Source of the DNA: Butyricicoccus porcorum
GTDB taxonomy: Bacteria; Bacillota; Clostridia; Oscillospirales; Butyricicoccaceae
DNA length: 64,000 nucleotides
Assembly (NCBI RefSeq): GCF_002157465.1
Contig: NZ_NHOC01000008.1
Coordinates: 57,691-121,690 of the forward strand
Direction: 5' to 3'
Part shown: in pieces, positions 53,383 to 61,988 of the stretch
Layout: every line of letters begins with the position of its first letter
How positions within the stretch are numbered: position 1 is the first letter of the stretch
Notes under the pieces: model-generated
The model's database searches: none
What the model was told of the DNA's origin: nothing
What the model saw: the letters and a program-made list of their open reading frames with translations, nothing else
Program-made: the position numbers and the translations under genes

Positions 53383-54756
53383 GGCCACACAAATGCTGTC
53401 GCTTTCGCCTTCATATACCCGTTCCGATGTCTGCGCCAAATTACTGACCAGTGTAAACGGCGCCTGAACGTCCAGCCGGATATGTGCCGGTTCAATTCTA
53501 TTATATGTATTATATTCGGAGTTCCAAGTTTCAAAATTTAAGTAAATCTGTTTTTCACCTGCCATCGGATACCATGGAAACCAGCCGGGCAGCATTGCTC
53601 CGTCCATGTTGCTGTAAAACAAGTTATTATACCCCTGATATTGCAGTGTAATTGACAATTGTTCCGTTGGTTTTTCCGTATGGATAGTGACAAGATCATC
53701 CTGCAAAGACCATGTGATCGGTTGTGTACTCTCCAGGCTCTTTAATTTATAGCCGCGGTAGAGCGTAAAAACGAACGCATCCATTGGTTTTTCCGCCTCT
53801 ATTACAAGTGTTCCCTCAACCTTCAACTGTCGACCAAAGTCCAACTTCAAATCGTAATCTTGAATCGTATAGCCGATATCCGCCGCTTCCTGCAAACCGT
53901 TTGCCTGCTCTTTATAGAGGTAAAAATCTGTATTGCTATTATAATGGCGATATGTGCTGGCTGGCAATTGGGCATAGACCAGACACGCAACACTGCATGC
54001 CAGCAGCAAACATCCAGATATGCACAGTTTCCGCTTTTTTATCGAACAGAGCATACCAAGACAGAGCAAAATCCAGAAGAACTGAACGGCAAAGCGCGTC
54101 CATTCCGTTTGTAGCCCCACTTGTTCATTGGGCCACCAATTCGCTTCTTCGTAAAATATCGCAAAGATATGCCGTAATATATAACTGAGTCGATTTCCCC
54201 ATGAATTAGTATGTTCTTTATTTCCAAGCATCATTTCTGTCAGAGGGCTGGACATAACCAAAAAGACGATCAACGCAATGGCTGAATGATGCTGATTCTG
54301 CCATTGTGCAAGTACGCACCCCACCAAAAGACAAATGAGCAACGGAAGCAATAAATTGCACAGAAACATTTTTGGCAGCATAGGCAACGCATAGCCGGTT
54401 GCATCATTGCGAACAGCGACAAATTCCATCATCAGAAAAACAATCGCCTGGCTCAGAATAAAAACCACCAAAAAACGTCCCAGACCTTTTCTCTGATAAT
54501 ATCCGCTTCCTCTACAACCCGCAATCGTTTCATCGACATCTTCTAATAACGAACTTGATAGACAGATATACACTGCTACCGTCAATACCGCACACAAATA
54601 AAACCAATAGCGGCAGAGCCAATACAGTGTTGCCATCCCAGACTGATTTCCCATATTAAGATATATTTGATATGTCAAAGGCAATAAAATGGAAATCATA
54701 CAAAATATACAAAATGATTTTCTGCGTATCATTTCTTTTGTCAGGATGTTTTTCAT
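53368..54756 (-). pseudogene. ABC-2-type membrane protein, 3'-truncated by an IS remnant
   Basis: 462 residues as read. Residues 1 to about 250 hold six or so membrane helices (FCIFCMISILLPLTYQIYL; YLCAVLTVAVYICLS; FLVVFILSQAIVFLMMEF; FLCNLLLPLLICLLVGCVLA; IALIVFLVMSS; FWILLCLGMLCS). After a seventh helix the exported part (DYDLKLDFGRQLKVEGTLVIE; ITLQYQGYNN) resembles the N-terminal domain of M1 aminopeptidases, a combination known in ABC-2 permease/M1-peptidase fusions. The gene ends at the junction with the 53194-53382 remnant, so the M1 catalytic part is probably lost. The start at 54756 has GAGGGGG upstream. It follows the agr genes on the same strand. Confidence 0.6.
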
Positions 54757-54917
54757 ATGCAATCCCCCTCTCAAAATATCGTTCGATCATGAATAAAAAG
54801 TTTCTACGGCTTCAATAATCCGCCTTTCTATTATATTTGTTCTATATCCAATGCAAAACGTAACATATTTTCAAGAACTTTTTCAAAGTTTTTATTTATA
54901 TAGAGTTATATATAGAG

Positions 54918-54946
54918 CGGATTCCACTGGTAACCAGCGGAATCCG
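54918..54946 (-). terminator. Hairpin after the secreted small protein
   Basis: A 13-bp stem CGGATTCCACTGG / CCAGCGGAATCCG with loop TAA and one wobble pair. It has no clear T-run, so it may be a stability or processing element rather than a strict terminator. The rest of 54757-54996 is AT-rich and holds no gene. Confidence 0.5.
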
Positions 54947-54996
54947 TGTGATGTAACATCTGTTCTATTGTTCTCTATAAGTTCTGTAGCGATGAT

Positions 54997-55347
54997 TTAA
55001 CTAACTGTCATCGTGCCGCTGCCATTGCAGCCATAGCTTCCCACCAACTGCATCTGGAAAGAATACGTGTTCTGACTATCAGACCAACTTCCACTCGCTT
55101 TTTTTCCAATTTGTATGGATGGACTCCATTTTATCGCTCGTCCTGCCATTCCATATGCCTGCATGATTTCCGTAGAGCTTGAATAATTTGCCGCAGAAAA
55201 GTTAGCTCCGTGCCCAGAAAGCTTCGAAGATAATTTCGACCCTTGTCCCTTGGAAATGGTAACGGTTGTGGTAGCTGCAAAAGCTCCCATCGTCAACATG
55301 CATACCGTCAGGATACTTGCAATAATCCCAATCCACTTTTTCTTCAT
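54997..55347 (-). CDS. Secreted small protein beside the agr genes, function unknown
   Basis: 116 residues. A clear Sec signal peptide (MKKKWIGIIASILTVCMLTMGAFA) precedes a mature part of about 92 residues rich in Ser, Gly and Thr (VTISKGQGSKLSSKLSGHG; WSPSIQIGKKASGSWSD; VGSYGCNGSGTMTVS), which looks beta-strand-rich and has one Cys. It starts 40 bases after agrD on the same strand. The position suggests an exported product under quorum control. I recognise no family. Confidence 0.7.
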   Translation of the reverse strand: MKKKWIGIIASILTVCMLTMGAFAATTTVTISKGQGSKLSSKLSGHGANFSAANYSSSTEIMQAYGMAGRAIKWSPSIQIGKKASGSWSDSQNTYSFQMQLVGSYGCNGSGTMTVS

Positions 55348-55386
55348 TAGAATTCATCTTCTTTTCGTTCCGTAACATGTTTCTTC

Positions 55387-55515
55387 TTACCTCTTCAGTT
55401 CCTTCGGAGCATCTGGCTGATACGCGCCAAAGCAAGACGCCGTCCCTGCCGATGATGTTGCTGCAAACATCACCAGTTCTGCCATCTTAGACAGAATCAA
55501 ATTCAGACCATTCAC
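55387..55515 (-). CDS. agrD: Cyclic-lactone autoinducer precursor AgrD
   Basis: 42 residues. An N-terminal amphipathic helix (MNGLNLILSKMAELVMF) is followed by the core TAS-CFGAY and the C-terminal recognition tail QPDAPKELKR, which aligns with the S. aureus pattern CDFIM then DEVEVPKEL. The predicted pheromone is a thiolactone ring of the Cys side chain to the Tyr carboxyl (CFGAY) with a short tail. GTG at 55515 with AAGGA upstream is the likely start, inside agrB; the ATG at 55485 would lose the leader helix. It lies in the AgrB-AgrD order typical of agr loci. Confidence 0.8.
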   Translation of the reverse strand: MNGLNLILSKMAELVMFAATSSAGTASCFGAYQPDAPKELKR

Positions 55516-56092
55516 CGTCTTTTCCTTCTTTCCATGCCGACTTTGCTTTTCCACATATAATACCTATAGAGACAATCCAGATCGTCACAGCAATTGCAAC
55601 CCCCAGTTGAATCCCTGAAAGTATAAATACAACTGAAATAAGTGTCCATATACCGCAAATTACGAGTGCCTTTCGCCGATTCCTCTTTCGATATTGGCGC
55701 GACAATGGTTTATTCTCATGAATAACGGGAGCGTATCCAATAATCGGAATCCATGCAATAACCAATCCTGAAAAAATGATGTACGTTTGCGTAATATTCA
55801 GTGCATGATACACCGCCATAAAACAACAAAACATTGCAAACATTGATATCCCGCACATGATGTGCGTATCTGCATGAAATCCGCCGCAGAATATTCTTGT
55901 TGATACGAAACAAAGCAGATATACAAGCCCTACATCAAGAGCATGGAACCATGCGCTTGTCAGAAGAATAATGGCAAAATTGATACTATCTGCAAAAATC
56001 AATTCAAATCCGTATTCAAAAATATTCCGTTTCTCCGTTGCTATTATTTTCCGATCAATAAAATAAGCAGTTACCTTATTGGCAATCCTCAT
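55487..56092 (-). CDS. agrB: AgrB-type pheromone-processing membrane protease
   Basis: 201 residues, several membrane helices. The catalytic pair is in FCGGFHADTHIMC: His, then Cys seven residues later, as in AgrB. It cuts the AgrD C-terminal tail and forms the thiolactone. The ATG at 56092 has GAGGAGGA upstream. A pair of direct repeats lies in the 72-base gap to agrC. The 3' end overlaps agrD. Confidence 0.92.
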   Translation of the reverse strand: MRIANKVTAYFIDRKIIATEKRNIFEYGFELIFADSINFAIILLTSAWFHALDVGLVYLLCFVSTRIFCGGFHADTHIMCGISMFAMFCCFMAVYHALNITQTYIIFSGLVIAWIPIIGYAPVIHENKPLSRQYRKRNRRKALVICGIWTLISVVFILSGIQLGVAIAVTIWIVSIGIICGKAKSAWKEGKDGEWSEFDSV

Positions 56093-56128
56093 GCTAAGAT
56101 TCCTCCTCTGCGGTGATCCTCTTTTCAC

Positions 56129-56155
56129 ATAAGATTACTTTCCTATAAGATAACT
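56129..56155 (-). promoter_or_regulatory. Direct repeats upstream of agrB
   Basis: On the minus strand AGTTATCTTAT (56145-56155) and AGTAATCTTAT (56129-56139) agree at 10 of 11 positions, 16 bases apart. AgrA-type LytTR regulators bind direct repeats, so this is a candidate site, although the spacing differs from the classical one. Confidence 0.4.
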
Positions 56156-56164
56156 GCTTGTTTA

Positions 56165-57502
56165 TTAAAATTCAAGCTCCTGTTCGAGTTTGGTCGTTTT
56201 TCGTTCGAGATTGGTATGCAAGGGGATCAATATATCGCAAATAAACTTGCCTTCTTTCTCATCAAACATAATTACACCATGATATGTATCTACAATTCTT
56301 TTTATATTTTGCACGCCAAAGCCATGACAATTTTTGTCCCTCTTAGAAGTTTGTAATTCAGGATTGTGCGATAAAATCGACGCACTAATTGTATTTTGAA
56401 CGCATATATATGCATATTCCCCTTGTTTTACAATCTGAATATCAATTGTTTTTTCTTCCGTTTTTATCGCAGCCTCTATTGCATTATCCAATAGATTCCC
56501 AAATAATACGCAAATATCGCTCTGGGAAATCGGCAGCTGCGGATGCGTAATCAATATAGAACAACGAATCCCCCGCTGTTCGGCTATAGATATTTTCGTG
56601 TTCAAAATTGCGTCTAAAATATCATTTCCTGTAAAAACAATCGTATAAGATTCTTTTTTTTGTTCTTCAAGTAAATTTTGTACATATTGTTGGATCTCAT
56701 TGCATTTTTGCTCTGCTGCTAAACGATCAATACAGTACAAATGATTTTTTAAATCGTGGCGCACACTTTGCATTTCTTCATAAATATGCTGTGTCTCCCG
56801 GCTCGTATTCCTGACACAATCATATTGCAGCTTTAACAAGGCATAGTCTTGCTTTACCTGATTATCTGCACTGATTCGTCGAAACAGAATATACACTAAG
56901 ATATCCATTAAGGCGATTATTGCAGTCAGGAAGAATACCATTCTCTCCATCCTGGAATCACGAAATGCAATCATCCAGAGCATAAAGATCGCAATAATAG
57001 AAAAAAGCGGTATGAAAAACAAAAGGAGAAAATCTGCAAGCGTCAAGTTCGCTTTTGTCTTGCATCGGAGGGCAATCCGGGTAAACCAGATCAGTAAAAT
57101 CTTTGCAAAAATCGTAGCTGCTATTCGGTATAGCGAGAATGTGCCAATGAGTTCAGAAGCATTTGCTCCGCTGAATCTTCCAAATAACGACAACCCAATA
57201 ACCGCCGCAATTGCAACCAATGCCATAACGAACACGGAAAGAAATGCTTTTTCCTGCCTTTTTCCATTCAGCATCCGTATACAAAAAATATAGTTTATAC
57301 AAATAGAGAGCAATGTACTAACGACTTCTAAAGGAACTAATATGGACGGAATTGTAATGGCAGCAAATGATATCATACCCCAAAATATCGTTTCCACATA
57401 TTTTCCTTTTTTCTCCGTTCGATATCCCAAATATCGAATCAAAAAATCATAGATAATTGCAACTTCAAGTAGATTAATAAATAATTCCCATGCAATATTC
57501 AT
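56165..57502 (-). CDS. agrC: AgrC-type sensor histidine kinase
   Basis: 445 residues. Six membrane helices fill residues 1 to about 215 (VAIIYDFLIRYLG; ISFAAITIPSILV; AFLSVFVMALVAIAAVIGL; FLLLFFIPLFSIIAIFMLWM; FFLTAIIALMDILVYILF). The H-box is SVRHDLKNHLYCIDRL, the N-box LFGNLLDNAIEAA, and the glycine box CHGFGVQNIKRIV, the GHKL pattern of HPK10 kinases. Should sense the AgrD-derived peptide. Overlaps the response regulator by 4 bases. Confidence 0.9.
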   Translation of the reverse strand: MNIAWELFINLLEVAIIYDFLIRYLGYRTEKKGKYVETIFWGMISFAAITIPSILVPLEVVSTLLSICINYIFCIRMLNGKRQEKAFLSVFVMALVAIAAVIGLSLFGRFSGANASELIGTFSLYRIAATIFAKILLIWFTRIALRCKTKANLTLADFLLLFFIPLFSIIAIFMLWMIAFRDSRMERMVFFLTAIIALMDILVYILFRRISADNQVKQDYALLKLQYDCVRNTSRETQHIYEEMQSVRHDLKNHLYCIDRLAAEQKCNEIQQYVQNLLEEQKKESYTIVFTGNDILDAILNTKISIAEQRGIRCSILITHPQLPISQSDICVLFGNLLDNAIEAAIKTEEKTIDIQIVKQGEYAYICVQNTISASILSHNPELQTSKRDKNCHGFGVQNIKRIVDTYHGVIMFDEKEGKFICDILIPLHTNLERKTTKLEQELEF

Positions 57503-58206
57503 ACATGTACACTCCGCGTATATTCGATAAACTTTTTCTGCACATCTTTTAATCTATTTCGTGCGATTGGAATCGTTTCTCCCGATAGGAGTTTCAACTC
57601 ACTCTGACTGATGATTGCGATATATTGACAATTTACCAAAAATCCAACATGTGGACGCGCAAAATAAAAGGCAGACAATTCTTTGGAAATTTCACCAATA
57701 GATGCTTTATATTTATACGACTTAGATGTTGTATGGACAGTTACATAATGATTATGATTTTCAAAATATCGAATATCTTTTAAGAATATAGAAATATGTT
57801 GTTTATGTATTTCAAAGTCAAATATATACTTCGTATTTCGGACATATGCCAGTATTTTTTCAACCACGATAGATAGTTGAGATAAATCCGACTTTCGTAA
57901 AAACCAAAATGGATGATAAGAAAATGACTCGAAAACAAGATGATCTTTGCTGGAAACAAATATAATAATGGATGAACCCGGCATTTTCTCCAGTTTCTCT
58001 GCAACATGAAATCCTGTCATTTCCGGCATATCTATATCTAAAAATATCGCATCCGGTTCTGTATTTTCCATCTGACTGAGTAGTTGCTCTCCTGAAGAAC
58101 ACGTAATAATCTGTACCTCGATAGGATACCTTCTCAGTTCATTTCTAGTTAAATCTGTTATTGTATCCAAAAAAGCAGTATCATCATCACAAAAAATAAA
58201 GTTCAT
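57499..58206 (-). CDS. agrA: AgrA-type LytTR response regulator
   Basis: 235 residues. The receiver domain has CDDD near the start, the phosphorylated Asp in AIFLDIDMPEMTGF, and a switch region FVSSKDHLV. The LytTR DNA-binding domain occupies about 130-235 (FLKDIRYFENHNHYVTVHT; FYFARPHVGFLVNCQYIAII; IPIARNRLKDVQKKFIEY). The ATG at 58206 is first of the agr operon; upstream in-frame residues lack a ribosome site. Confidence 0.92.
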   Translation of the reverse strand: MNFIFCDDDTAFLDTITDLTRNELRRYPIEVQIITCSSGEQLLSQMENTEPDAIFLDIDMPEMTGFHVAEKLEKMPGSSIIIFVSSKDHLVFESFSYHPFWFLRKSDLSQLSIVVEKILAYVRNTKYIFDFEIHKQHISIFLKDIRYFENHNHYVTVHTTSKSYKYKASIGEISKELSAFYFARPHVGFLVNCQYIAIISQSELKLLSGETIPIARNRLKDVQKKFIEYTRSVHV

Positions 58207-58246
58207 ATCTATAGTCCCTGCATTATAATACACCAAGTTATTTTTT

Positions 58247-58275
58247 ATTATATCACACAATACAAGAAACAACAA
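58247..58275 (-). promoter_or_regulatory. Promoter of the agr-type operon
   Basis: Minus strand -35 TTGTTG (58270-58275), 17-base spacer, perfect -10 TATAAT (58247-58252) with an extended TGA before it. Confidence 0.65.
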
Positions 58276-58411
58276 TCTTTCGCTTCAATCGTATCTACCA
58301 TGATATTTGTATTTTAACCTCACTTTCTGTTCATAGAAAATTTACGTGTGTTTTCCCCTATACTATGATACACTTCATTATAAAAAATAACATACCAACG
58401 AGGTTCCTTCC

Positions 58412-58756
58412 ATGAACGCTATCAATGAATTATATCGCTTACGTGCCCGTGCAAAGTCTGCCATGCATAAGTCCACAGCCCAAGAACGCAAAGACGCAAA
58501 CCAAAAAGCCTATGATGCGCTTACCTGGGCTATCAATCGCCTTGATCCACGTCTTAACAACTATACACGTATTCCCGCGAATCAAAAGCATTACCGCAAT
58601 ACGAAAACCTACAGCATCACCATGGCACCGGAGGATCATGACCGCCTTGTCCAGCTTGGAAAAGAGCTGCATATTGAGGGCGGCTTTAGTGGCGTGTTGA
58701 CTTATATCGCGCAGAACTGCACCTTAATCCATGAAAAAAACGATATAGAGAGTTAA
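58412..58756 (+). CDS. Small hypothetical protein, probably mobile-element borne
   Basis: 114 residues, hydrophilic and basic, no signal peptide. A helical N-terminus (LYRLRARAKSAMHKS) leads to a short strand TYSITMAPEDHDRLVQLGKELHI that resembles the start of ribbon-helix-helix proteins, but this is weak. GAGG lies upstream of the ATG. It is divergent from agrA and precedes the recombinase genes; a plasmid or island maintenance role would fit. Confidence 0.6.
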   Translation: MNAINELYRLRARAKSAMHKSTAQERKDANQKAYDALTWAINRLDPRLNNYTRIPANQKHYRNTKTYSITMAPEDHDRLVQLGKELHIEGGFSGVLTYIAQNCTLIHEKNDIES

Positions 58757-58872
58757 TCCGAACATTTTGCTCCTCAATTAGGGGTAAATAATCAAATTAT
58801 AGTCCATTTCCGAACTGCTATATATATTAAAATTTCAATATTAAGTTCATCCATATTACAATCGAATTCGAC

Positions 58873-58910
58873 AACAGGAGGCTACTATGCAGGGTAGACC
58901 TCCTGTTTTT
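58873..58910 (+). terminator. Terminator after the small hypothetical gene
   Basis: AACAGGAGG pairs with CCTCCTGTT and is followed by TTT. The region 58911-59354 holds no convincing gene; it has a short CATTTTCT/AGAAAATG inverted repeat and may be the regulatory or recombination region of the adjacent recombinase. Confidence 0.7.
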
Positions 58911-59354
58911 ATGCGCTGAATCGTGTATTGTGCAGCGCATAAAAAGAAAAACGGTCTCAACGGTATGTTTCTACCGAAATCAGGCTGTGAGATGCTACAC
59001 CTCTGCAGGGCAAGTGGAAACGTGATATCTCCACAGCGAAAACAGAAGCAGGAAAGTAGTTGCCGTCAGAACGGTTACACGACATTTTCTACCAGAAAAT
59101 GTACGGGTAAACGGATATGACGGTAATATCACAACTTTCAGTATTCCTTAGACAGCTCCCTAAAAAGGTTGCAGCGGTCAGGAATTTGCTGAAATCGGAC
59201 GATTGGTGCATAACAATCGGGCTGTTTGTGCAGCCAAAATAAGAGTGTGTGCTTTGCTTTAACTGAAAAATCGTTCGGAACAACCAGTTCAGAACGATCA
59301 TATCGAGCTACACCATATGGGCATACTATGCCCTCTTGGAGAAAGGAATCAATC

Positions 59355-60221
59355 ATGGGTCATTGCAATCAAAACAAAAAAGGTTCCCTCGTCAGACAAG
59401 TCGAGATGACATTAAACGATCGTCTTGCTATCGGACGAAAAAAGAACGCACATAAGGCTGCTGACATCACTTATAAATATATTTACAGTTGGGAGACCTA
59501 TCGCAGTTACTTAAAGCACTGCTGCTATTTTGTGAAATGGTGCAGCAAAACACATGGATGTAAAACCCTAGAAGAATGTCATCCGTATATGCAGGAATGG
59601 ATGAAAACGCGTAAATCATTATCTCCATATACACAAAAGCTGGAAGTCAGTGCTCTGGCAAAACTGTACGGATATCGCACCGGAGAACTTGACATAAATA
59701 CTGCCAGCCGCTGCCGGAAGGATATTAAACGGAGCAGGAACGAGGTTTCCCGTGACCGGCATTTCAGCGAACAGAAACATGCTGACTTCGTTGCATTCTG
59801 CCGCTCCACCGGCCTCCGCCGTGGGGAGTTAAAAGTGCTCCGTGGTACTGCGCTTTATCAAGATCCATCCGGTACCTATTACATCCATGTCACCAGCGGC
59901 AGTAAAGGCGGCCGGGAACGCTATGCGCCTGTTATCGGCGACATAGAGCTTGTCTGCAAGCTATGCCGTGATGCCGGTAAAAACAAGGTGTTTCCGTCTA
60001 TCCCCTCTGCTGCCGATGTTCACAGTTACCGTGCAGAGTATGCCACACAAATTTATAAACAGTATGTACGTCCTCTGGAACACCTGGAACGGCATGAAAT
60101 TTACTATTGTCGCGGAGATCGGAAAGGTGAAAAATTTGACCGGACTGCCATGAAGAAAGCCTCACAGGCTTTGGGACACAATCGAATCAGTGTAGTCGCT
60201 GGGCATTATCTGCGAATATAG
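59355..60221 (+). CDS. Tyrosine recombinase / integrase
   Basis: 288 residues. The N-terminal SAM-like core-binding part includes TYKYIYSWETYRSYLKHCCYFVKWC. Catalytic residues: Arg in STGLRRGELKVLRG, HxxR in VHSYRAEYATQIY, His in ALGHNRIS, and the nucleophile Tyr in AGHYLRI at the C-terminus. The ATG at 59355 has AAAGGA upstream; earlier in-frame sequence is not conserved in character. All catalytic residues are visible, so it may be active. Confidence 0.85.
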   Translation: MGHCNQNKKGSLVRQVEMTLNDRLAIGRKKNAHKAADITYKYIYSWETYRSYLKHCCYFVKWCSKTHGCKTLEECHPYMQEWMKTRKSLSPYTQKLEVSALAKLYGYRTGELDINTASRCRKDIKRSRNEVSRDRHFSEQKHADFVAFCRSTGLRRGELKVLRGTALYQDPSGTYYIHVTSGSKGGRERYAPVIGDIELVCKLCRDAGKNKVFPSIPSAADVHSYRAEYATQIYKQYVRPLEHLERHEIYYCRGDRKGEKFDRTAMKKASQALGHNRISVVAGHYLRI

Positions 60222-60341
60222 GATTATGCCCTCGATACAGCGATAATGCAACTTTTTATCGTTTTATACTTCTTATATTCGCCAATTTTGTAAAATTTCA
60301 AACTTGAATATATATATTTATTTCGTTCGGCCCTTTCTTTC

Positions 60342-60818
60342 ATGTTGCAGGAAATGATGAAGTCTGACCTTGGCCCTGAATATCAGGATTACAATATCGT
60401 AATCGCGCAGCCCAACGGCAGACCTTTTGAAGAGCATCAGATTTGCCAAAAGTTCAAGGCACTGATTACAGAGCATAATCTGAAGCCTGTCGTATTTCAC
60501 TCTCTGCGCCACAGCAGCACGAGTATGAAGCTGAAAATCAGCGGAGGCGATATCAAGGCTGTACAGGGCGATACAGGGCACGCACAGGCGAATATGGTCA
60601 CGGATGTATACTCACATATCATGAACGATGACCGCAAGCGCCTGGCAAAGAAAATGAATGACCAGTTTTTCTCCCCTCTCCATACTGAAGCAAAAGAAAA
60701 AGCAGTTGACGAGCCGCCCATGACTGAATCCATGGAACAGCTCATACAGCTGCTAAAGAGTTCTCCTGAAATTATTGAACCGCTTCTTCAAATGTCACAG
60801 TTATTAAGTTCAAAATGA
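60342..60818 (+). pseudogene. C-terminal remnant of a phage-type integrase
   Basis: 158 residues corresponding to the catalytic half of a P4/Tn916-type Int: NIVIAQPNGRPFEEHQICQKF, HxxR in VVFHSLRHSSTSMKL, VQGDTGHAQANMVTDVYSHI with the Tyr. The N-terminal half and first catalytic Arg are missing and upstream bases are not coding. It lies 120 bases from the 3' end of tRNA-Thr, where an integrase beside its att site is expected. Confidence 0.8.
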
Positions 60819-60907
60819 ACTTGCAAGTATTCTTGCAAACCTACTTTGTTTGAAAATGTTTGAAATCAACATTTTTTCCAATTCAAATTGCTCCAAAAGT
60901 TACGAAA

Positions 60908-60937
60908 AGAGCCTGATTTCGTACGAAATCAGGCTCT
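60908..60937 (-). terminator. Terminator of the rRNA/tRNA transcript
   Basis: A perfect 30-base palindrome, AGAGCCTGATTTCGT and its complement, followed by TTTTCG on the minus strand, 3 bases past the tRNA-Thr CCA. Confidence 0.85.
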
Positions 60938-60940
60938 TAA

Positions 60941-61016
<76 letters not shown>

Positions 61017-61018
61017 AT

Positions 61019-61095
61019 TGGCGACCCAGAACGGGCTCGAACCGTCGACCTCTAGCGTGACAGGCTAGCGTTCTAACCAACTGAACTACTGGGCC
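61019..61095 (-). tRNA. tRNA-Asp(GTC)
   Basis: Acceptor GGCCCAG / CTGGGTC, anticodon loop CTGTCAC, GTTCGAGCC T-arm, encoded CCA. Confidence 0.96.
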
Positions 61096-61099
61096 AAAA

Positions 61100-61175
61100 T
61101 GGCAGGGGCAGAAGGGATCGAACCCTCGGCACGCGGTTTTGGAGACCGCTGCTCTACCAGCTGAGCTATACCCCT
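61100..61175 (-). tRNA. tRNA-Trp(CCA)
   Basis: Acceptor AGGGGTA / TGCCCCT, anticodon loop CTCCAAA, GGTTCGATCC T-arm, encoded CCA. Confidence 0.96.
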
Positions 61176-61250
61176 GTATAAGCAAGCCGAGTTTTGCAGC
61201 CAACCGCTTCCTTTTGCTCACTTTCCCTTTTGCAATAAAAGAAAAATAAG

Positions 61251-61327
61251 TGGTGGGCCTTCGGGGACTCGAACCCGGGACCGACCGGTTATGAGCCGGT
61301 TGCTCTAACCAACTGAGCTAAAGGCCC
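61251..61327 (-). tRNA. tRNA with CAT anticodon (Met or Ile2)
   Basis: Acceptor GGGCCTT / AAGGCCC, anticodon loop CTCATAA, encoded CCA. Elongator Met and the lysidine-modified Ile2 cannot be told apart with certainty here. The gap 61176-61250 has no gene. Confidence 0.93.
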
Positions 61328-61397
61328 ATAATCAAAATGGTCTGTATATGATTTTCGCCGTCACATAACTCTATTATATGACGGCGAACAATCTTAA

Positions 61398-61473
61398 TGG
61401 CTCCTCAAGTTGGACTCGAACCAACGACCCTGCGGTTAACAGCCGCATGCTCTACCAACTGAGCTATTGAGGA
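61398..61473 (-). tRNA. tRNA-Asn(GTT)
   Basis: Acceptor TCCTCAA / TTGAGGA, anticodon loop CTGTTAA, encoded CCA. A hairpin CGCCGTCA / TGACGGCG lies between it and the next tRNA (about 61350-61387). Confidence 0.96.
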
Positions 61474-61504
61474 ATATCGAAGCGATCTGATTTTCTCAGA
61501 CCGC

Positions 61505-61617
61505 TTTTGTGTAGGCATCGACCTATCTTCCCGGGCCGTCGCCAGCCAAGTATTGTCGGCGTAAATGAGCTTAACTACCGTGTTCGGAATGGGAACGGGT
61601 GTACCCTCATCACAAAA
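61505..61617 (-). rRNA. rrf: 5S ribosomal RNA
   Basis: On the minus strand ACACCCGTTCCCATTCCGAACACGG and AGTTAAGC are the universal 5S core; helix I is TTTTGTG / CACAAAA at the two ends. Confidence 0.94.
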
Positions 61618-61693
61618 AACACCTACTACCTTTTCTTTTTAGAAAAGACCTTTGTTACTATAACACATTCTCTGCGTTATGTCAAGAAAAAAT

Positions 61694-61768
61694 TGGTGAC
61701 CCGTGGGAGAATCGAACTCCCGTTTACGGCGTGAGAGGCCGTCGTCTTAGCCGCTTGACCAACGGGCC
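61694..61768 (-). tRNA. tRNA-Glu(CTC)
   Basis: Acceptor GGCCCGT / ACGGGTC, anticodon stem CGGCC-type with loop CTCTCAC, GTTCGATTC T-arm, encoded CCA. It lies between 5S and 23S. Confidence 0.94.
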
Positions 61769-61806
61769 ATTTCCACACACCGTATTTATCGGTGTCCAGA
61801 AAGAAG

Positions 61807-61882
61807 TGGTACACCATCGGGGACTCGAACCCAGGACCCACTGATTAAGAGTCAGTTGCTCTACCATCTGAGCTAATGGTGC
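61807..61882 (-). tRNA. tRNA-Lys(CTT)
   Basis: Acceptor GCACCAT / ATGGTGT, anticodon stem CTGA-type with loop CTCTTAA, GTTCGAGTC T-arm, encoded CCA. It lies directly after 23S. Confidence 0.95.
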
Positions 61883-61988
61883 ATTTCGTCAACTTTTTCT
61901 CGTGAGTTTTGCATTATCTGCGCCCTCAAAACTGAACAGCAATACTCGTGACAGAAGCTTTTTCCGAGTTTACCCAAATCATAATTCA

